Part shown: positions 53,871-63,101 of the stretch, piece by piece | Position numbering within the stretch: the first letter of the stretch is position 1 | Layout of the letters: every line of letters begins with the position of its first letter | Assembly (NCBI GenBank): GCA_020833645.1 | Contig: JAJHRQ010000004.1 | Span: forward strand, 1-64,000 | Source: Thermocrinis sp. | GTDB taxonomy: Bacteria; Aquificota; Aquificia; Aquificales; Aquificaceae | Length of the DNA stretch: 64,000 nt | Reading direction: 5' to 3' | Notes under the pieces: model-generated | Databases searched by the model: none | Told to the model about the DNA's origin: nothing | The model's input: only the letters and a program-made list of their open reading frames with translations | Made by a program: the position numbers and the translations under genes

Positions 53871-55460
53871 ATGAATATGAGTGAGAAGGTTTATATCTAC
53901 GACACCACCCTAAGGGATGGTTCCCAGGCGGAAGGAGTGAGCTTTTCTATAGAGGATAAGCTCAGGATTATAAAAAAGCTTGATGAGTTTGGTATAGATT
54001 ACATTGAGTGCGGTTGGCCAGGTTCAAACCCAAAGGATACACTGCTCTTTGAAAAACTAAAAAACATTAAGCTAAACCACTCAAAGATTGTGGCCTTTGG
54101 TGCCACAAGGAGACCGGGAAAAAGGCCAGAAGAGGACCCTCAGCTTGAGAACCTGATAAAAGCCCAACCACAGGTAATAACCATCTTTGGAAAGAGCTGG
54201 GACCTGCATGTGTTAGAAGCCCTCAGAACCACCTTGGAAGAGAACTTGGACATGGTGGCTGAAAGCATAGCCTACCTAAAAAGGTACGTGCCGGAAGTGA
54301 TCTTTGATGCGGAGCATTTTTTTGATGGATACAAGAGAAATCCCGAGTATGCCCTAAAGGTAATCCGGTATGCCCTTGAGGGTGGAGCAGATTGGATAGT
54401 TTTGTGCGATACAAACGGAGGATGTTTGCCCCACGAAGTTTATGAGATCACAAAAAAGGTGGTGGAGAGTTTCCCTGAGGCAAAGATAGGCATACATGCC
54501 CACAACGATACAGACACCGCTGTTGCAAATTCTATAATGGCAGTTTTGGCTGGAGCAAGGCAGGTACATGGCACCATAAACGGCATAGGTGAAAGGACGG
54601 GCAACGCCAACCTCTGCTCCATAATACCCAACCTTCAGCTAAAGCTTGGCTTTAAGGTGGTGCCCGAGGAAAACCTCAAAAAACTCACTGAACTTTCCCA
54701 CTTTGTGGCAGAAATATCCAACATGCCCGTGCCCAGAAACATGCCCTACGTGGGAGAAAGTGCCTTTGCCCACAAGGCGGGCGTGCATGCATCGGCGGTA
54801 ATGAAAAGGAGCGATACCTACGAACACATAGACCCATCTTTGGTAGGCAACAGAAGAAAGATCACCGTCTCGGACCTCTCCGGAAAGAGCAACATAGTCT
54901 ATAAGCTCAGAGAAATGGGCATAGAGGTAGACGAGAGGTCTCCAGAGGTTCTAAAGCTGGTGGAAAAGATCAAGGAGTTGGAAAAGGAAGGCTATCACTT
55001 TGAGGCGGCAGAGGCATCCTTTGAACTCCTCTGCAAAAGGCACTTTGGACTTGTTAGAAACTACTTTGATTTGGATGCCTACAGGGTCCTAATAGCCAAA
55101 AGGAGCACCGACGAGCTACCAGTTTCCGAGGCAACGGTGAGGCTCTCTGTGGGTGGTGTGAAGGAACACACCGCATCTTTGGGCAACGGTCCCGTCAATG
55201 CCTTAGACAGAGCCCTACGGAAAGCCTTAGAGGAGTTCTATCCAAACCTAAAAGAGGTGCAACTTATAGACTACAAGGTTCGCATTGTCAACGAATCTGA
55301 GGGCACGTCCGCCAAGGTGAGGGTTCTCATAGAATCCACCGACGGCAAAAGAAAGTGGGGCACGGTGGGCGTCTCGGAGAACATCATAGAAGCCTCTTGG
55401 ATCGCATTAACAGACAGCATCGTGTATAAGCTAATGAAGGATGAGGAGGAAATGGAGTGA
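53871..55460 (+). CDS. cimA: (R)-citramalate synthase
   Basis: Condenses pyruvate and acetyl-CoA to citramalate, the threonine-independent entry to isoleucine. The 529-residue DRE-TIM metallolyase has [17 protein letters not shown] (metal Asp and catalytic Arg), GWPGSNPKD, the HAHND metal motif ([15 protein letters not shown]), [12 protein letters not shown], and a C-terminal LeuA-type dimer/regulatory domain. GSNPKD and DGSQAEGV point to the CimA/LeuA-like group rather than LeuA. No SD: TAAACT (53860-53865) lies 5 nt before the ATG at 53871; a second ATG is at 53877. Its upstream region is now transposase debris. ilvN in the window serves the same pathway. Confidence 0.88.
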   Translation: MNMSEKVYIYDTTLRDGSQAEGVSFSIEDKLRIIKKLDEFGIDYIECGWPGSNPKDTLLFEKLKNIKLNHSKIVAFGATRRPGKRPEEDPQLENLIKAQPQVITIFGKSWDLHVLEALRTTLEENLDMVAESIAYLKRYVPEVIFDAEHFFDGYKRNPEYALKVIRYALEGGADWIVLCDTNGGCLPHEVYEITKKVVESFPEAKIGIHAHNDTDTAVANSIMAVLAGARQVHGTINGIGERTGNANLCSIIPNLQLKLGFKVVPEENLKKLTELSHFVAEISNMPVPRNMPYVGESAFAHKAGVHASAVMKRSDTYEHIDPSLVGNRRKITVSDLSGKSNIVYKLREMGIEVDERSPEVLKLVEKIKELEKEGYHFEAAEASFELLCKRHFGLVRNYFDLDAYRVLIAKRSTDELPVSEATVRLSVGGVKEHTASLGNGPVNALDRALRKALEEFYPNLKEVQLIDYKVRIVNESEGTSAKVRVLIESTDGKRKWGTVGVSENIIEASWIALTDSIVYKLMKDEEEME

Positions 55461-56335
55461 AATGGGTAAGGCTAAAAAGGTCAAAGATAAAGGTCTTTGG
55501 TAAAAAAGGTAAAACTCTACCAAAGGGCTTTCAGGAGGAACACACCTCCTTCTTACACAGCCTGCTAACCAACGACATAAGAGGTCTAAAGCCCTTTAGC
55601 TTTAACTACAACCTTTGGCTTAGGCAAAACGGTTCCCCCATAGAGGATTTCTTTGTGTATAAGCTGGATGATGCATACCTTTTGGACGCAGAGGGAGAAG
55701 CAAAAAAGATCATAGAGGAGTTTGAAAGGTTAAAGCTCTCTCTGAAGGTGTATTTTGAAGACCTAACTACACTTGAACACATTTTTGTCTTTGGAGAATC
55801 CGCCAAAGATTGGGTGGAGAAGACCTTTGGCATGGTGCCAGAAGAGGGCAAGTTCTTTGAAAAGGATGGTGTTTTTGTGGCAAACAATCCATTAAGGATC
55901 AGAGAAGAGGGCTTTGATATTTTTGGCAAGCTGGACGGACTTGAACTTCCCAAGGAAGGAGAGATCACCGAAGAGGACTTTGAAGACATAAGGATAGAGA
56001 GAAAGGTCCCGAGGATAAGAAAAGAGTTAAGAGAGGGCTACTCACCCCTTGAGGCTGGACTTTTGAACGTTGCCATAAGCCTAACAAAGGGCTGTTATGT
56101 GGGACAGGAGGTTATAGCAAGAATTCACTACAAGGGCAGGCTTCCCAGAACCTTGGTGCTTTTCAAAGGAGAAAACCTTCAGGAGGAACAAAAAGTATTT
56201 GACGGAGAAAAGGAGGTGGGTCTGATAACATCCGTGTCCAGGAAAGGCTTGGCGTTGGGCTATATCCTTACTACCAAGCTGGAAGAGAAAAGGGAGTTTT
56301 CCACAGCCACTGGAAAGGTTGTTGTTTTAGATTAA
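55457..56335 (+). CDS. YgfZ/GcvT-like folate-binding protein
   Basis: A 292-residue member of the YgfZ family, which uses a folate to help make or repair certain iron-sulfur enzymes. Visible features: an N-terminal GcvT-like part ([11 protein letters not shown]), and the signature [21 protein letters not shown] near 207-227 with the conserved Cys. The C-terminal beta-barrel ends with GLALGYIL. The GTG at 55457 overlaps the cimA stop (GTGA). Overlaps the convergent reductase gene by 9 bp. Confidence 0.87.
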   Translation: MKWVRLKRSKIKVFGKKGKTLPKGFQEEHTSFLHSLLTNDIRGLKPFSFNYNLWLRQNGSPIEDFFVYKLDDAYLLDAEGEAKKIIEEFERLKLSLKVYFEDLTTLEHIFVFGESAKDWVEKTFGMVPEEGKFFEKDGVFVANNPLRIREEGFDIFGKLDGLELPKEGEITEEDFEDIRIERKVPRIRKELREGYSPLEAGLLNVAISLTKGCYVGQEVIARIHYKGRLPRTLVLFKGENLQEEQKVFDGEKEVGLITSVSRKGLALGYILTTKLEEKREFSTATGKVVVLD

Positions 56336-57382
56336 GTGAAGCCAAGCTTTAAAAAATAGCTTTTTGTAGCTTTCCTCTCCCCTTAAAAGCCTGTAGTAAG
56401 CCTTCAGTGCCCCCTTCTTTCCCAAATTGTAAAAAAACCTCTGAAAGCGGTAGGCTATCTTTGCGATCCTTCCTGCGTAGACAAGCTCTTCTATCATGGG
56501 TTTTGAAAGTCTGAAATACTCCTCCACCGGATCGTTTGGGCAGTTAAGGATAGCTTGCACTGCATTTTTTGCTCCCCAAAGGGCGTAGTATATACCCTCC
56601 CCTAAAAGCGGGTCCACCGAGTTGGACGCATCGCCCACCAGGAGAATTCTGCCCCTTCCAGTGTGAAAATCCTTTTTATTTTCTAAATAGGGTATGTGCC
56701 AGCCATGAACCTTGCCTTCCATCTTCAGACCCAATTTAGTTGAATAGTCCTTAAGTAGTTCCAGAAGGTTTTCTTTCCCTATGGAAGTGATGCCTACATT
56801 GGTGGGAAAAACCCATGCGTAGCCCTTTTCCACGAGCCCCACATCTATGCGCACGCCCTCTTTGAGGTTTGTAAAGCATTGGAATTCTAAGGACCTAAAG
56901 AATTTCTTCTTTTTATAGCCCAAAAGGTCAGCGGTCTTTGAATAAAAGCCGTCTGCACCTATTAGAAAGTCCGCCTCCACTTCCCCTTTGGAAGTGTAAA
57001 CCTTTATCCTTTCTCCCTCTTCAAAGCCCAAAAGTTCGCACTCTTGCCAGAGCTCCACGCCTACCTGCTGAGCCTTCTGCACCAAAAAGTAGTCAAACTC
57101 CGCCCTGTCTACTACGTATGCCAATGGCTTTTCACTTGTAAGACTAAAGCTTTCCTCTCCACGGTAGCCAAGGGTTCCCTCCCTTATTATTGCCTTTACC
57201 AAACCTTGCCAGCCTTCCGGTAGGAGAGAGACAACCCTTGCAGAAAGACAACCTCCGCAAAGCTTGAACCTGGGAAGCGGTTTCTTTTCCAAAAGTAAAA
57301 CCTTTAAGCCGTTTTTTGCAAGCCAGTAGGCGCTGAAGGCTCCACCTGGACCTGCACCTACAACTACCGCATCAAAGTTCAT
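56327..57382 (-). CDS. Geranylgeranyl reductase-family FAD oxidoreductase
   Basis: A 351-residue flavoprotein of the geranylgeranyl reductase family, which saturates isoprenoid chains of lipids, quinones or chlorophyll side chains. It has the N-terminal FAD fold VVVGAGPGGAFSAYWLA, the Cys-bearing PRFKLCGGCLSARV, FLIGADGFYSKTADLLG and the second FAD motif GRILLVGDASNSVDPLLGEG. In Aquificales a plausible target is a menaquinone or methionaquinone side chain, which is inference. It overlaps the 180-residue unknown gene by 4 bp. Confidence 0.85.
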   Translation of the reverse strand: MNFDAVVVGAGPGGAFSAYWLAKNGLKVLLLEKKPLPRFKLCGGCLSARVVSLLPEGWQGLVKAIIREGTLGYRGEESFSLTSEKPLAYVVDRAEFDYFLVQKAQQVGVELWQECELLGFEEGERIKVYTSKGEVEADFLIGADGFYSKTADLLGYKKKKFFRSLEFQCFTNLKEGVRIDVGLVEKGYAWVFPTNVGITSIGKENLLELLKDYSTKLGLKMEGKVHGWHIPYLENKKDFHTGRGRILLVGDASNSVDPLLGEGIYYALWGAKNAVQAILNCPNDPVEEYFRLSKPMIEELVYAGRIAKIAYRFQRFFYNLGKKGALKAYYRLLRGEESYKKLFFKAWLHLI

Positions 57383-57921
57383 CTTTCCTCCACAAAAAGG
57401 GAGAACACACCAAGCCCAAACTTCTTTCTAAGCTCACCTTTTATCATAAAACTAAGGGCGGTTTTATCCTGCTTAAACTGGGCATACTTTTTAAGAAGGG
57501 CTTTCTTTTCTTCCTCTGGCAAGTTCTCCCAGAGGTGTTTGTACAGTTTGCTCTCCAAGTCTGCCAGAATTTCCTCTGCGGACATTTTGTCCTTTGGTTC
57601 CACCTTTGGCACCTCAATATACTTTCCCAGCTTTTCCAAAAGACTCTTGAACCTTTCCCTCCAGTTATCCTCTTTCCCTGCAGAGTTTTTTATTGCTTTT
57701 TTTCTTAACCTTTCAATCTCAGCAAGGGCAAAGAAGGCGGGGGTCTTTTTTCGTCTCTCCGGCGGGAGCTTGGCGTAAAACCTCTTTATCCCCTCCTCCA
57801 CCAACTGCCAAGGGTAGGCGGACTCTTCCAACCTCTTCAGAAACCACCTTTCCCTCGGAGACAAAAAGAGTTCTCCCTTTAACTTAAGGATTAGTTCTGC
57901 CACTTCTCTGTATGAACTCAT
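57379..57921 (-). CDS. Uncharacterised 180-residue protein
   Basis: Not recognised. A very charged, helical cytoplasmic protein with no Cys cluster, signal or membrane segment: FLSPRERWFLKRLEESAYPWQ at the start, then YAKLPPERRKKTPAFFAL, a linker, and LPEEEKKALLKKYAQF near the end. It overlaps trm1 by 38 bp upstream and the reductase gene by 4 bp downstream, so it is translated with them. Its helical Arg/Lys-rich nature would suit a protein or nucleic-acid partner, but this is a guess. Confidence 0.7.
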   Translation of the reverse strand: MSSYREVAELILKLKGELFLSPRERWFLKRLEESAYPWQLVEEGIKRFYAKLPPERRKKTPAFFALAEIERLRKKAIKNSAGKEDNWRERFKSLLEKLGKYIEVPKVEPKDKMSAEEILADLESKLYKHLWENLPEEEKKALLKKYAQFKQDKTALSFMIKGELRKKFGLGVFSLFVEER

Positions 57922-59020
57922 GCAATCTCCTTAAAAACTCTCCATGCTCAAGGGATGTCCTAAAGCCCTCTGGGCTAAAGTGGGTGGGTGTGCCCTCAAA
58001 GAATTTTAAGAAAAATTTCTTTGGAGGTAGTTGGGCAAGTTTGAAAGCCCTTGCTATGTAGGAGGGACTGTAAAAGCCAAGGCTGTTGATTTCTGATTCT
58101 CGCCTGATCTTTTTTAACAGCTTAGCTGTTTCCTCAGAAAGTTCTATGGCACCCCTTAAACTCCAAACCCTCTCCACTGTTTCCTTCTCCCAAAGCTCTC
58201 CAAGCCAAAGGGGACCTGCTATCAAAAGTTTATGCCCGCAGTGGGGACATTGCCCTTTTATGCCTTCAAGGGAAACGCCCTCCCTGTATAAACAATGGGT
58301 GCAGTAAAGCAGGTAGCCTATTTTTTCAATGAGCTTGTCTGTCCTCCTTGCCCCTATGTCCTTTCTGAAAAAGACCTTAAAGTGGTGCTTGTAAGAGTAT
58401 GAAAAGATAGGCTTTAGAGCATAATCGTGCTTGGCACCTTCCTCCACCACCTTCTTTATAAGGATCCTTATACCCACCTCGTGGTAAAACTCACACTCCA
58501 ACAGAGGCTTGCTAGAGTACCTCCTCTGGCACGTGCTGGGGTAAGTGCCCGAGAGCACCGCAGTATCCGTTGCGGTAACAGACAGAACGCCACCTCTCCT
58601 AACGGGAAAGACTGCAGAATCCAAAAAAGGAATGGGTGAGCCATAGGGGTCTATATCCACATAATGGCAATTTCTTAGCCTCCTTAAAAGCAGGCTGGCG
58701 TCTTCAGAGTATATCTCCACCTTCTCCTCCGGCACTTGGTTGAACCGCAGATGATCCTTGAAGCTTTCTACCGCCCTTTGGTCTATATCGTTGTATATGA
58801 CCTTTTTTACCTTTGGCACCTCCAACAAAAACCTCAAAGACCTAACACCGCTCGCACCCATAGGATCACAGACCACAAGCTCCTCACCTTCCATAGCCCA
58901 AACAATAAGTAGGCTTATGTCTCTGTTTACGACCATAGCTGGGTTGTAAAAAACGGGCATTTCTGAGGAGACAACTTCAGGAACTTCCACCTTGAGAAGG
59001 ACCTTCCCCTCTCTTATCAT
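57884..59020 (-). CDS. trm1: tRNA (guanine-N2)-dimethyltransferase Trm1
   Basis: Methylates G26 of tRNA to m2,2G. The enzyme is general in Archaea and eukaryotes but rare in bacteria; the Aquifex enzyme is known and also acts on G27. The 378-residue product has VFYNPAMVVNRDISLL, the SAM loop CDPMGASGVRSLRF, YNDIDQRAVE, the catalytic YVDIDPYGSPIPFLD, VTATDTAVLSGTYP, and a zinc-finger-like CTHC...CPHC. Overlaps hemE by 4 bp. Identity is strong from the conserved motifs. Confidence 0.93.
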   Translation of the reverse strand: MIREGKVLLKVEVPEVVSSEMPVFYNPAMVVNRDISLLIVWAMEGEELVVCDPMGASGVRSLRFLLEVPKVKKVIYNDIDQRAVESFKDHLRFNQVPEEKVEIYSEDASLLLRRLRNCHYVDIDPYGSPIPFLDSAVFPVRRGGVLSVTATDTAVLSGTYPSTCQRRYSSKPLLECEFYHEVGIRILIKKVVEEGAKHDYALKPIFSYSYKHHFKVFFRKDIGARRTDKLIEKIGYLLYCTHCLYREGVSLEGIKGQCPHCGHKLLIAGPLWLGELWEKETVERVWSLRGAIELSEETAKLLKKIRRESEINSLGFYSPSYIARAFKLAQLPPKKFFLKFFEGTPTHFSPEGFRTSLEHGEFLRRLHEFIQRSGRTNP

Positions 59021-60018
59021 CCGACCCTGTAGCCTTTAACCGTATCCACCAAAAGCTTTACCTTTTTTAGCTCCATATCGGGCGAAAGCCCATGTCCCAA
59101 ATTGAATACGTATTTGGTTTTCCTTGGCACCCTCTTTAAAAACTCCAAAACCTTACGCTGGATAACATCCTCTGTGCAGTAAAGAAGGGATGGGTCTATG
59201 TTTCCCTGAAAGACCCTGTCCTCCTTTTCCATCCAAGAAAACATATCCACCGTCCAATCCACCGAGAAGGCATCCGCGGGCACATGCCTGAGCAGTTCCA
59301 AATACTCTCCAGAACCTCTGTAAAAGTATATAACGGGTACTCCAAGTTCCCTCTTTAGTCTCTCAAAGAAAGCCTTCAGTAGGACTGCATACTCCTTTAA
59401 ATCCTCGTAGGGCATATGCATGAGCCAGCTGTCAAAAACCTGAACCAAGTCCGCACCTGCTTTAACCTGCCCTTTTAAGTACTCCACTAAGTTATCCGAC
59501 AGTAACCCAAGAAACTCAAAGTATTCTTCCCTTCTTTCCCACATAAAGAGTTTGGCTTTTTTGAAGTCCGCCTTTCCTTTGCCCTCCACCGCGTAGGCAA
59601 AAAGGGTCCACGGTGCACCGCAAAAGCCAATAACAGGTACCCGATCCTGCACCCTTTTAACTTCTCTTATTATTTCATTAACAAACTCTGTGTCCTTGCT
59701 TGTGATTCTCCTGAGCGCCCTGACATTTCCATCCCACTCCAAATGGGGGCCTTCCCCCTCTTCAAAACGCACGTTTATGCCCATAGGCTCAAGGGGAACC
59801 AAAATGTCTGAAAAGATGATAACAGCATCCACATCCAAAAGCTCCAAGGGAAGCAAAGACACCTTTACCGCAAGCTCCACATTTTTACAAAAGCTCAAAA
59901 AATCCTTCTCCTTTGCCCTAAGCTCTCTGTATTGGGGCATATACCTGCCCGCCTGACGCATAAGCCAAACGGGAAATCTCTCTATCCTTTCGCCTGATAG
60001 ACTTTTCAGAAGAAGCAT
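59017..60018 (-). CDS. hemE: Uroporphyrinogen decarboxylase
   Basis: Converts uroporphyrinogen III to coproporphyrinogen III in heme synthesis. The 333-residue TIM-barrel protein has the signature PVWLMRQAGRYMPQYRELR with the two substrate Arg residues, IIFSDILVPLEPMG (catalytic Asp), GFCGAPWTLFAYAVEG, VFDSWLMHM and FNLGHGLSPD. No SD; TAAAAT lies 7 nt before the ATG. hemD is elsewhere in the window. Confidence 0.97.
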   Translation of the reverse strand: MLLLKSLSGERIERFPVWLMRQAGRYMPQYRELRAKEKDFLSFCKNVELAVKVSLLPLELLDVDAVIIFSDILVPLEPMGINVRFEEGEGPHLEWDGNVRALRRITSKDTEFVNEIIREVKRVQDRVPVIGFCGAPWTLFAYAVEGKGKADFKKAKLFMWERREEYFEFLGLLSDNLVEYLKGQVKAGADLVQVFDSWLMHMPYEDLKEYAVLLKAFFERLKRELGVPVIYFYRGSGEYLELLRHVPADAFSVDWTVDMFSWMEKEDRVFQGNIDPSLLYCTEDVIQRKVLEFLKRVPRKTKYVFNLGHGLSPDMELKKVKLLVDTVKGYRVG

Positions 60019-60025
60019 TTTGAGT

Positions 60026-60031
60026 ATTTTA
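60026..60031 (-). promoter_or_regulatory. Putative -10 box of hemE
   Basis: TAAAAT on the minus strand 7 nt before the hemE ATG, in the 16-bp gap after the DUF29 gene; no SD. Confidence 0.45.
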
Positions 60032-60034
60032 CCA

Positions 60035-60571
60035 CTAAGGCTGTTGTGTTTCTGTGTTCTCCCTTATTTCCTCAAGCCAAGGTTCGTATTCCATAATTTG
60101 TTCAAAGGTATAGGGACATTCCTTTGGAAAATCTTCTTCTGTGGGAAACCTGCCAAAGTACTTTTGGGCTAAATCCTCTTCCTCTTTAAACCAAGTAATG
60201 AGGCTATTAACCGCCCTTCTCCAAGCCTTATTTAAGCTCTCTTTTTCTTGGGCTATCCTTTTCAACGATGGCATTTCATCAAAGAGGTCTATTAGTTCCC
60301 TCCTTGCGTTGAGGATACTCTTTTTCCAACCACTACCCATATAAGCGGACTCCCTATATTTTTCCCATTTGTAAAGGTGTTCCATTATGACCGCCATAAG
60401 GCTTATTACACTTCTCAGTTCTTTCCTTGCCATATACTCTATCTCCTCTAAAAGGTTCTCCCAATCTACAAGCTCATACTCTTTGTTTTTGAGAAGCCTT
60501 AGGTTCTCCAACACCCAAAGATAAAAGTCCTTTTCATAAAGTTCTTTTAGGCTTTTTACCTTTAGTTCCAT
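60035..60571 (-). CDS. DUF29-family protein
   Basis: A 178-residue protein of the DUF29 family, common in cyanobacteria and some thermophiles, function unknown. The family start is clear: LKELYEKDFYLWVLENLRLL, ELVDWENLLEEIEYMARKE with a conserved Trp and acidic pair, then LMAVIMEHLYKWEKY. The ATG at 60571 is chosen; TATACT lies 8 nt upstream and there is no SD. It may be transcribed separately from the operon behind it. Confidence 0.82.
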   Translation of the reverse strand: MELKVKSLKELYEKDFYLWVLENLRLLKNKEYELVDWENLLEEIEYMARKELRSVISLMAVIMEHLYKWEKYRESAYMGSGWKKSILNARRELIDLFDEMPSLKRIAQEKESLNKAWRRAVNSLITWFKEEEDLAQKYFGRFPTEEDFPKECPYTFEQIMEYEPWLEEIRENTETQQP

Positions 60572-60579
60572 AGAATTTA

Positions 60580-60585
60580 AGTATA
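60580..60585 (-). promoter_or_regulatory. Putative -10 box of the DUF29 gene
   Basis: TATACT on the minus strand 8 nt before the ATG at 60571; no SD in the gap. Confidence 0.4.
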
Positions 60586-60615
60586 AGCACAAAAGGACAA
60601 ACGGCTTGGCACTGT

Positions 60616-61701
60616 CTAATACACCTTCACCGCCACGATCCTTTTGTATAGATTGGTAAGCCCATCCCTTTCCAAAAGGTTTTTAACCACCGCCTTTGGA
60701 TAAACCATTTTTCCATCGTCCCTTTTTATGCCATAGACCGCATGATAGATCACCGGGTCCTCTCCCTCAAAGCCCCCAAAGATCATTATGTGTCCTTTCA
60801 TGTATAACACGGTTCGGTAGGGTGGAAATGTTTTCAAGAGTTCCTTTAGTTCTTTGTAGCTGTTAAAAGTTCTCTCCACACCCATTCCGACGGTAGCTTG
60901 CTGGCTGGAGTTTCTTGGAAGTTCTATACCAAAAACACCAAAGAAGGCACGCACCAATGCGGAACAATCATAAAAGCCTCCCCACTCGTAAGGCATACCA
61001 AGAAGGCTATCAAGGAGAAGCTTTGCCTCATCTTCTGAAAATTGCCAGTAGCCTTCTATAACGCCTTCTCCCTTTATCCACTCCACACTCCCATCGGGCA
61101 TCAAAACCAAGTATCTGTCCTTTTCCTTTGAAAGATAGGGAATTTTTGCGGACATTGGGTATTCAAGCCCTCCTATCTTAAGCTTGGGCTTTATAACCAC
61201 CAAAAAAGGAAGGTCAGGAAGTCTAAAAAATTCCTCCTCATTCAACTCTCTCACGTCCTCAGCTTTGAGCCATCCCCTCATTATAGGACTTTGAACATAG
61301 AGCCATCTTCCATCCTTGGACCGGTGGAGCACTGCCAAAGGGGTAAGAGGGTCAAGGGCGGTGTACTGATTGTAATCTATCTCCGGGTTTCCCTTATGGA
61401 CCGCCAGCCCTGTGGGAAGGAGCTTTAGGTCTGCCCTCCTTAGGGTTATGCCGTACTTTACATCCACCTGTTGGGGAACTGCATCCAAATTAGCATTTTC
61501 AAGGAGTTTTTTCATAAGGCTTTCCGTTAAGGGAACATTGCCCAGGTAAAGCTTGGTTTTTGGATAGCTATCCTCCAAGAGCCAAGCCTTGAGCCTTTCT
61601 CCTTCCAACTGACGGGGGAAGCTCCTCAGGTTTGCCATCTGAGGGAAAAGCTCAAGGGAAAAGGCAAAGGAAAGGCTCAAAAGAAGGATCAAAAGCCTCA
61701 T
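60616..61701 (-). CDS. Exported NlpC/P60 peptidase with SH3-like domains
   Basis: A 361-residue periplasmic cysteine peptidase likely cutting peptidoglycan stem peptides. A signal peptide (LLILLLSLSFAFSLE) is followed by SH3-like regions (about 90-200, including VKYGITLRRADLKLLPT and GWLKAEDV), and an NlpC/P60 domain with the nucleophile in YDCSALVRAFF (about 238-248), the base His in KGHIMIFGG and a third polar residue region IYHAVYG. The layout resembles YkfC-type gamma-D-glutamyl-diamino-acid endopeptidases. It starts 39 bp after lgt. Confidence 0.85.
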   Translation of the reverse strand: MRLLILLLSLSFAFSLELFPQMANLRSFPRQLEGERLKAWLLEDSYPKTKLYLGNVPLTESLMKKLLENANLDAVPQQVDVKYGITLRRADLKLLPTGLAVHKGNPEIDYNQYTALDPLTPLAVLHRSKDGRWLYVQSPIMRGWLKAEDVRELNEEEFFRLPDLPFLVVIKPKLKIGGLEYPMSAKIPYLSKEKDRYLVLMPDGSVEWIKGEGVIEGYWQFSEDEAKLLLDSLLGMPYEWGGFYDCSALVRAFFGVFGIELPRNSSQQATVGMGVERTFNSYKELKELLKTFPPYRTVLYMKGHIMIFGGFEGEDPVIYHAVYGIKRDDGKMVYPKAVVKNLLERDGLTNLYKRIVAVKVY

Positions 61702-61740
61702 ACCTTTCGTTCAAACTTGATCTTTTTTGTTAGCAACTGC

Positions 61741-62547
61741 TCAAGTCTTTTTAACCTTTCCCTCATGTCTCAAAACAAACATCAGGGCAAAGGAAGATAA
61801 AACCATAAGAAGAGATACAATTTGATTCCATGTTAGCCCTATGGGTTCTATGGGTGGAGTAACGCCCCTGTAAAACTCCAAAAAGAACCTGAGGGCACCG
61901 TAAAGAAGAAGGTAAAGGCTAAAAACCGCACCATCAAAGGGTTTTCTCCTGTAAAAGAAAAGCAGAATAAAAAAGATCACCAACAGTCCGAAAAACTCCA
62001 TAAGCTGTGTGGGATAGAGGGGCATATAGGGAGGTGCCACAGCACCCTCCGGAAACACCACATAAAAGAAGGGGAACTTGCTTGAGAGATGTATGCCGGG
62101 TGTAACGTCTTCCGCAAAGAAGGGTTTTCCATAACAGCATCCCGCTGAGGTGCATCCAAGCCTCCCTATGCTGTGGGCTACGGCTAAGGCTATGGCGCTG
62201 AGGTCTGCGGTCTTCCAAAGGGGCAGTTTGTATCTGTGTATGCTAAAGAGGGCACCCAAAAGACCACCAATCAGACCACCAAAGAAGGTAAGCCCCCCTT
62301 GCCATATGGCAAATATGTCCAATATTTTCCCTACCTGCTCTGGATGTTCCAAGATGTAGGTGATCCTTGCGAAAGCTATACCAAAAAACAGCGTAATGAG
62401 CAGGCCATTTTCTAAATGGGTTGTATTTAAGCCCTCTTTTTTGCCAAGTCTCAAAAGCAAAAAGTAGCCAACAAAAACACCAAGGGCAACCAAAACTCCG
62501 TAAGTGTATATCTTTATACCCAAAAATTCAAAGAGCACAGGGAACAT
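61741..62547 (-). CDS. lgt: Prolipoprotein diacylglyceryl transferase
   Basis: Transfers a diacylglyceryl group to the lipobox Cys of prolipoproteins. The 268-residue membrane protein has seven hydrophobic segments, the His region in [27 protein letters not shown], and [16 protein letters not shown], the Lgt signature in the Cys-containing variant found in many thermophiles and proteobacteria, followed by [10 protein letters not shown]. Its start overlaps the lipoprotein gene stop by one base; a lipoprotein next to lgt is fitting but coincidental. Confidence 0.93.
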   Translation of the reverse strand: MFPVLFEFLGIKIYTYGVLVALGVFVGYFLLLRLGKKEGLNTTHLENGLLITLFFGIAFARITYILEHPEQVGKILDIFAIWQGGLTFFGGLIGGLLGALFSIHRYKLPLWKTADLSAIALAVAHSIGRLGCTSAGCCYGKPFFAEDVTPGIHLSSKFPFFYVVFPEGAVAPPYMPLYPTQLMEFFGLLVIFFILLFFYRRKPFDGAVFSLYLLLYGALRFFLEFYRGVTPPIEPIGLTWNQIVSLLMVLSSFALMFVLRHEGKVKKT

Positions 62548-63101
62548 TAGAACTTAACCTCCTCCACGTTTATAGTGAAGGTAAAATCTTCCCAATTGAC
62601 TTTGACCCTTCTGTAGTAACCCTCGGGTGCCTTCTGTCCGTAGGTAAGGGTTATCAGTCTATCCTTTTTCTTGTCAAGAACTTCCACCTTGGCAAGTTGG
62701 TTATTCACAAAGTAGTGTTTAACCAGGTAAGCATCCGTATCCCTACTCAACACTAACCCCTCAGAGGTGCAACTGGGCTTTTCCTCACCCGTTAGCATTC
62801 TTCCAAAGATGATGCCGTCTATACTGAAGGGTAGGTCAATGCATACACCGTTCAAACATAGACCCTTTTTGTCAAAGCTAAACCCTCCAAACCTCGTAGA
62901 TTCCACCCTGTATTTATCTTTGTCTTTTTCTACCTTTACGGGCACCTTTAAAACACCGTAGGATATGAGGAGTTGGCTTGTGTATTTTTCTGGCGCTCGG
63001 TCCTCCAAATGGTTAAGAAGGAGGGCTTGATCCGGTTTGCATAGCAAAGGTGCACAGGATAAGACAAGACCAAAAGCCAACAACAGGGCGAGCTTTTTCA
63101 T
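62547..63101 (-). CDS. Lipoprotein of unknown function
   Basis: A 184-residue protein with a lipoprotein signal ([12 protein letters not shown], lipobox Cys16). The mature part is beta-rich: [55 protein letters not shown] and [16 protein letters not shown], recalling LolB-like or DUF4292-type outer-membrane lipoprotein folds, but I cannot assign a family. Its start overlaps the hisD stop by 4 bp. Five further Cys are present, some possibly in disulfides. Confidence 0.75.
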   Translation of the reverse strand: MKKLALLLAFGLVLSCAPLLCKPDQALLLNHLEDRAPEKYTSQLLISYGVLKVPVKVEKDKDKYRVESTRFGGFSFDKKGLCLNGVCIDLPFSIDGIIFGRMLTGEEKPSCTSEGLVLSRDTDAYLVKHYFVNNQLAKVEVLDKKKDRLITLTYGQKAPEGYYRRVKVNWEDFTFTINVEEVKF

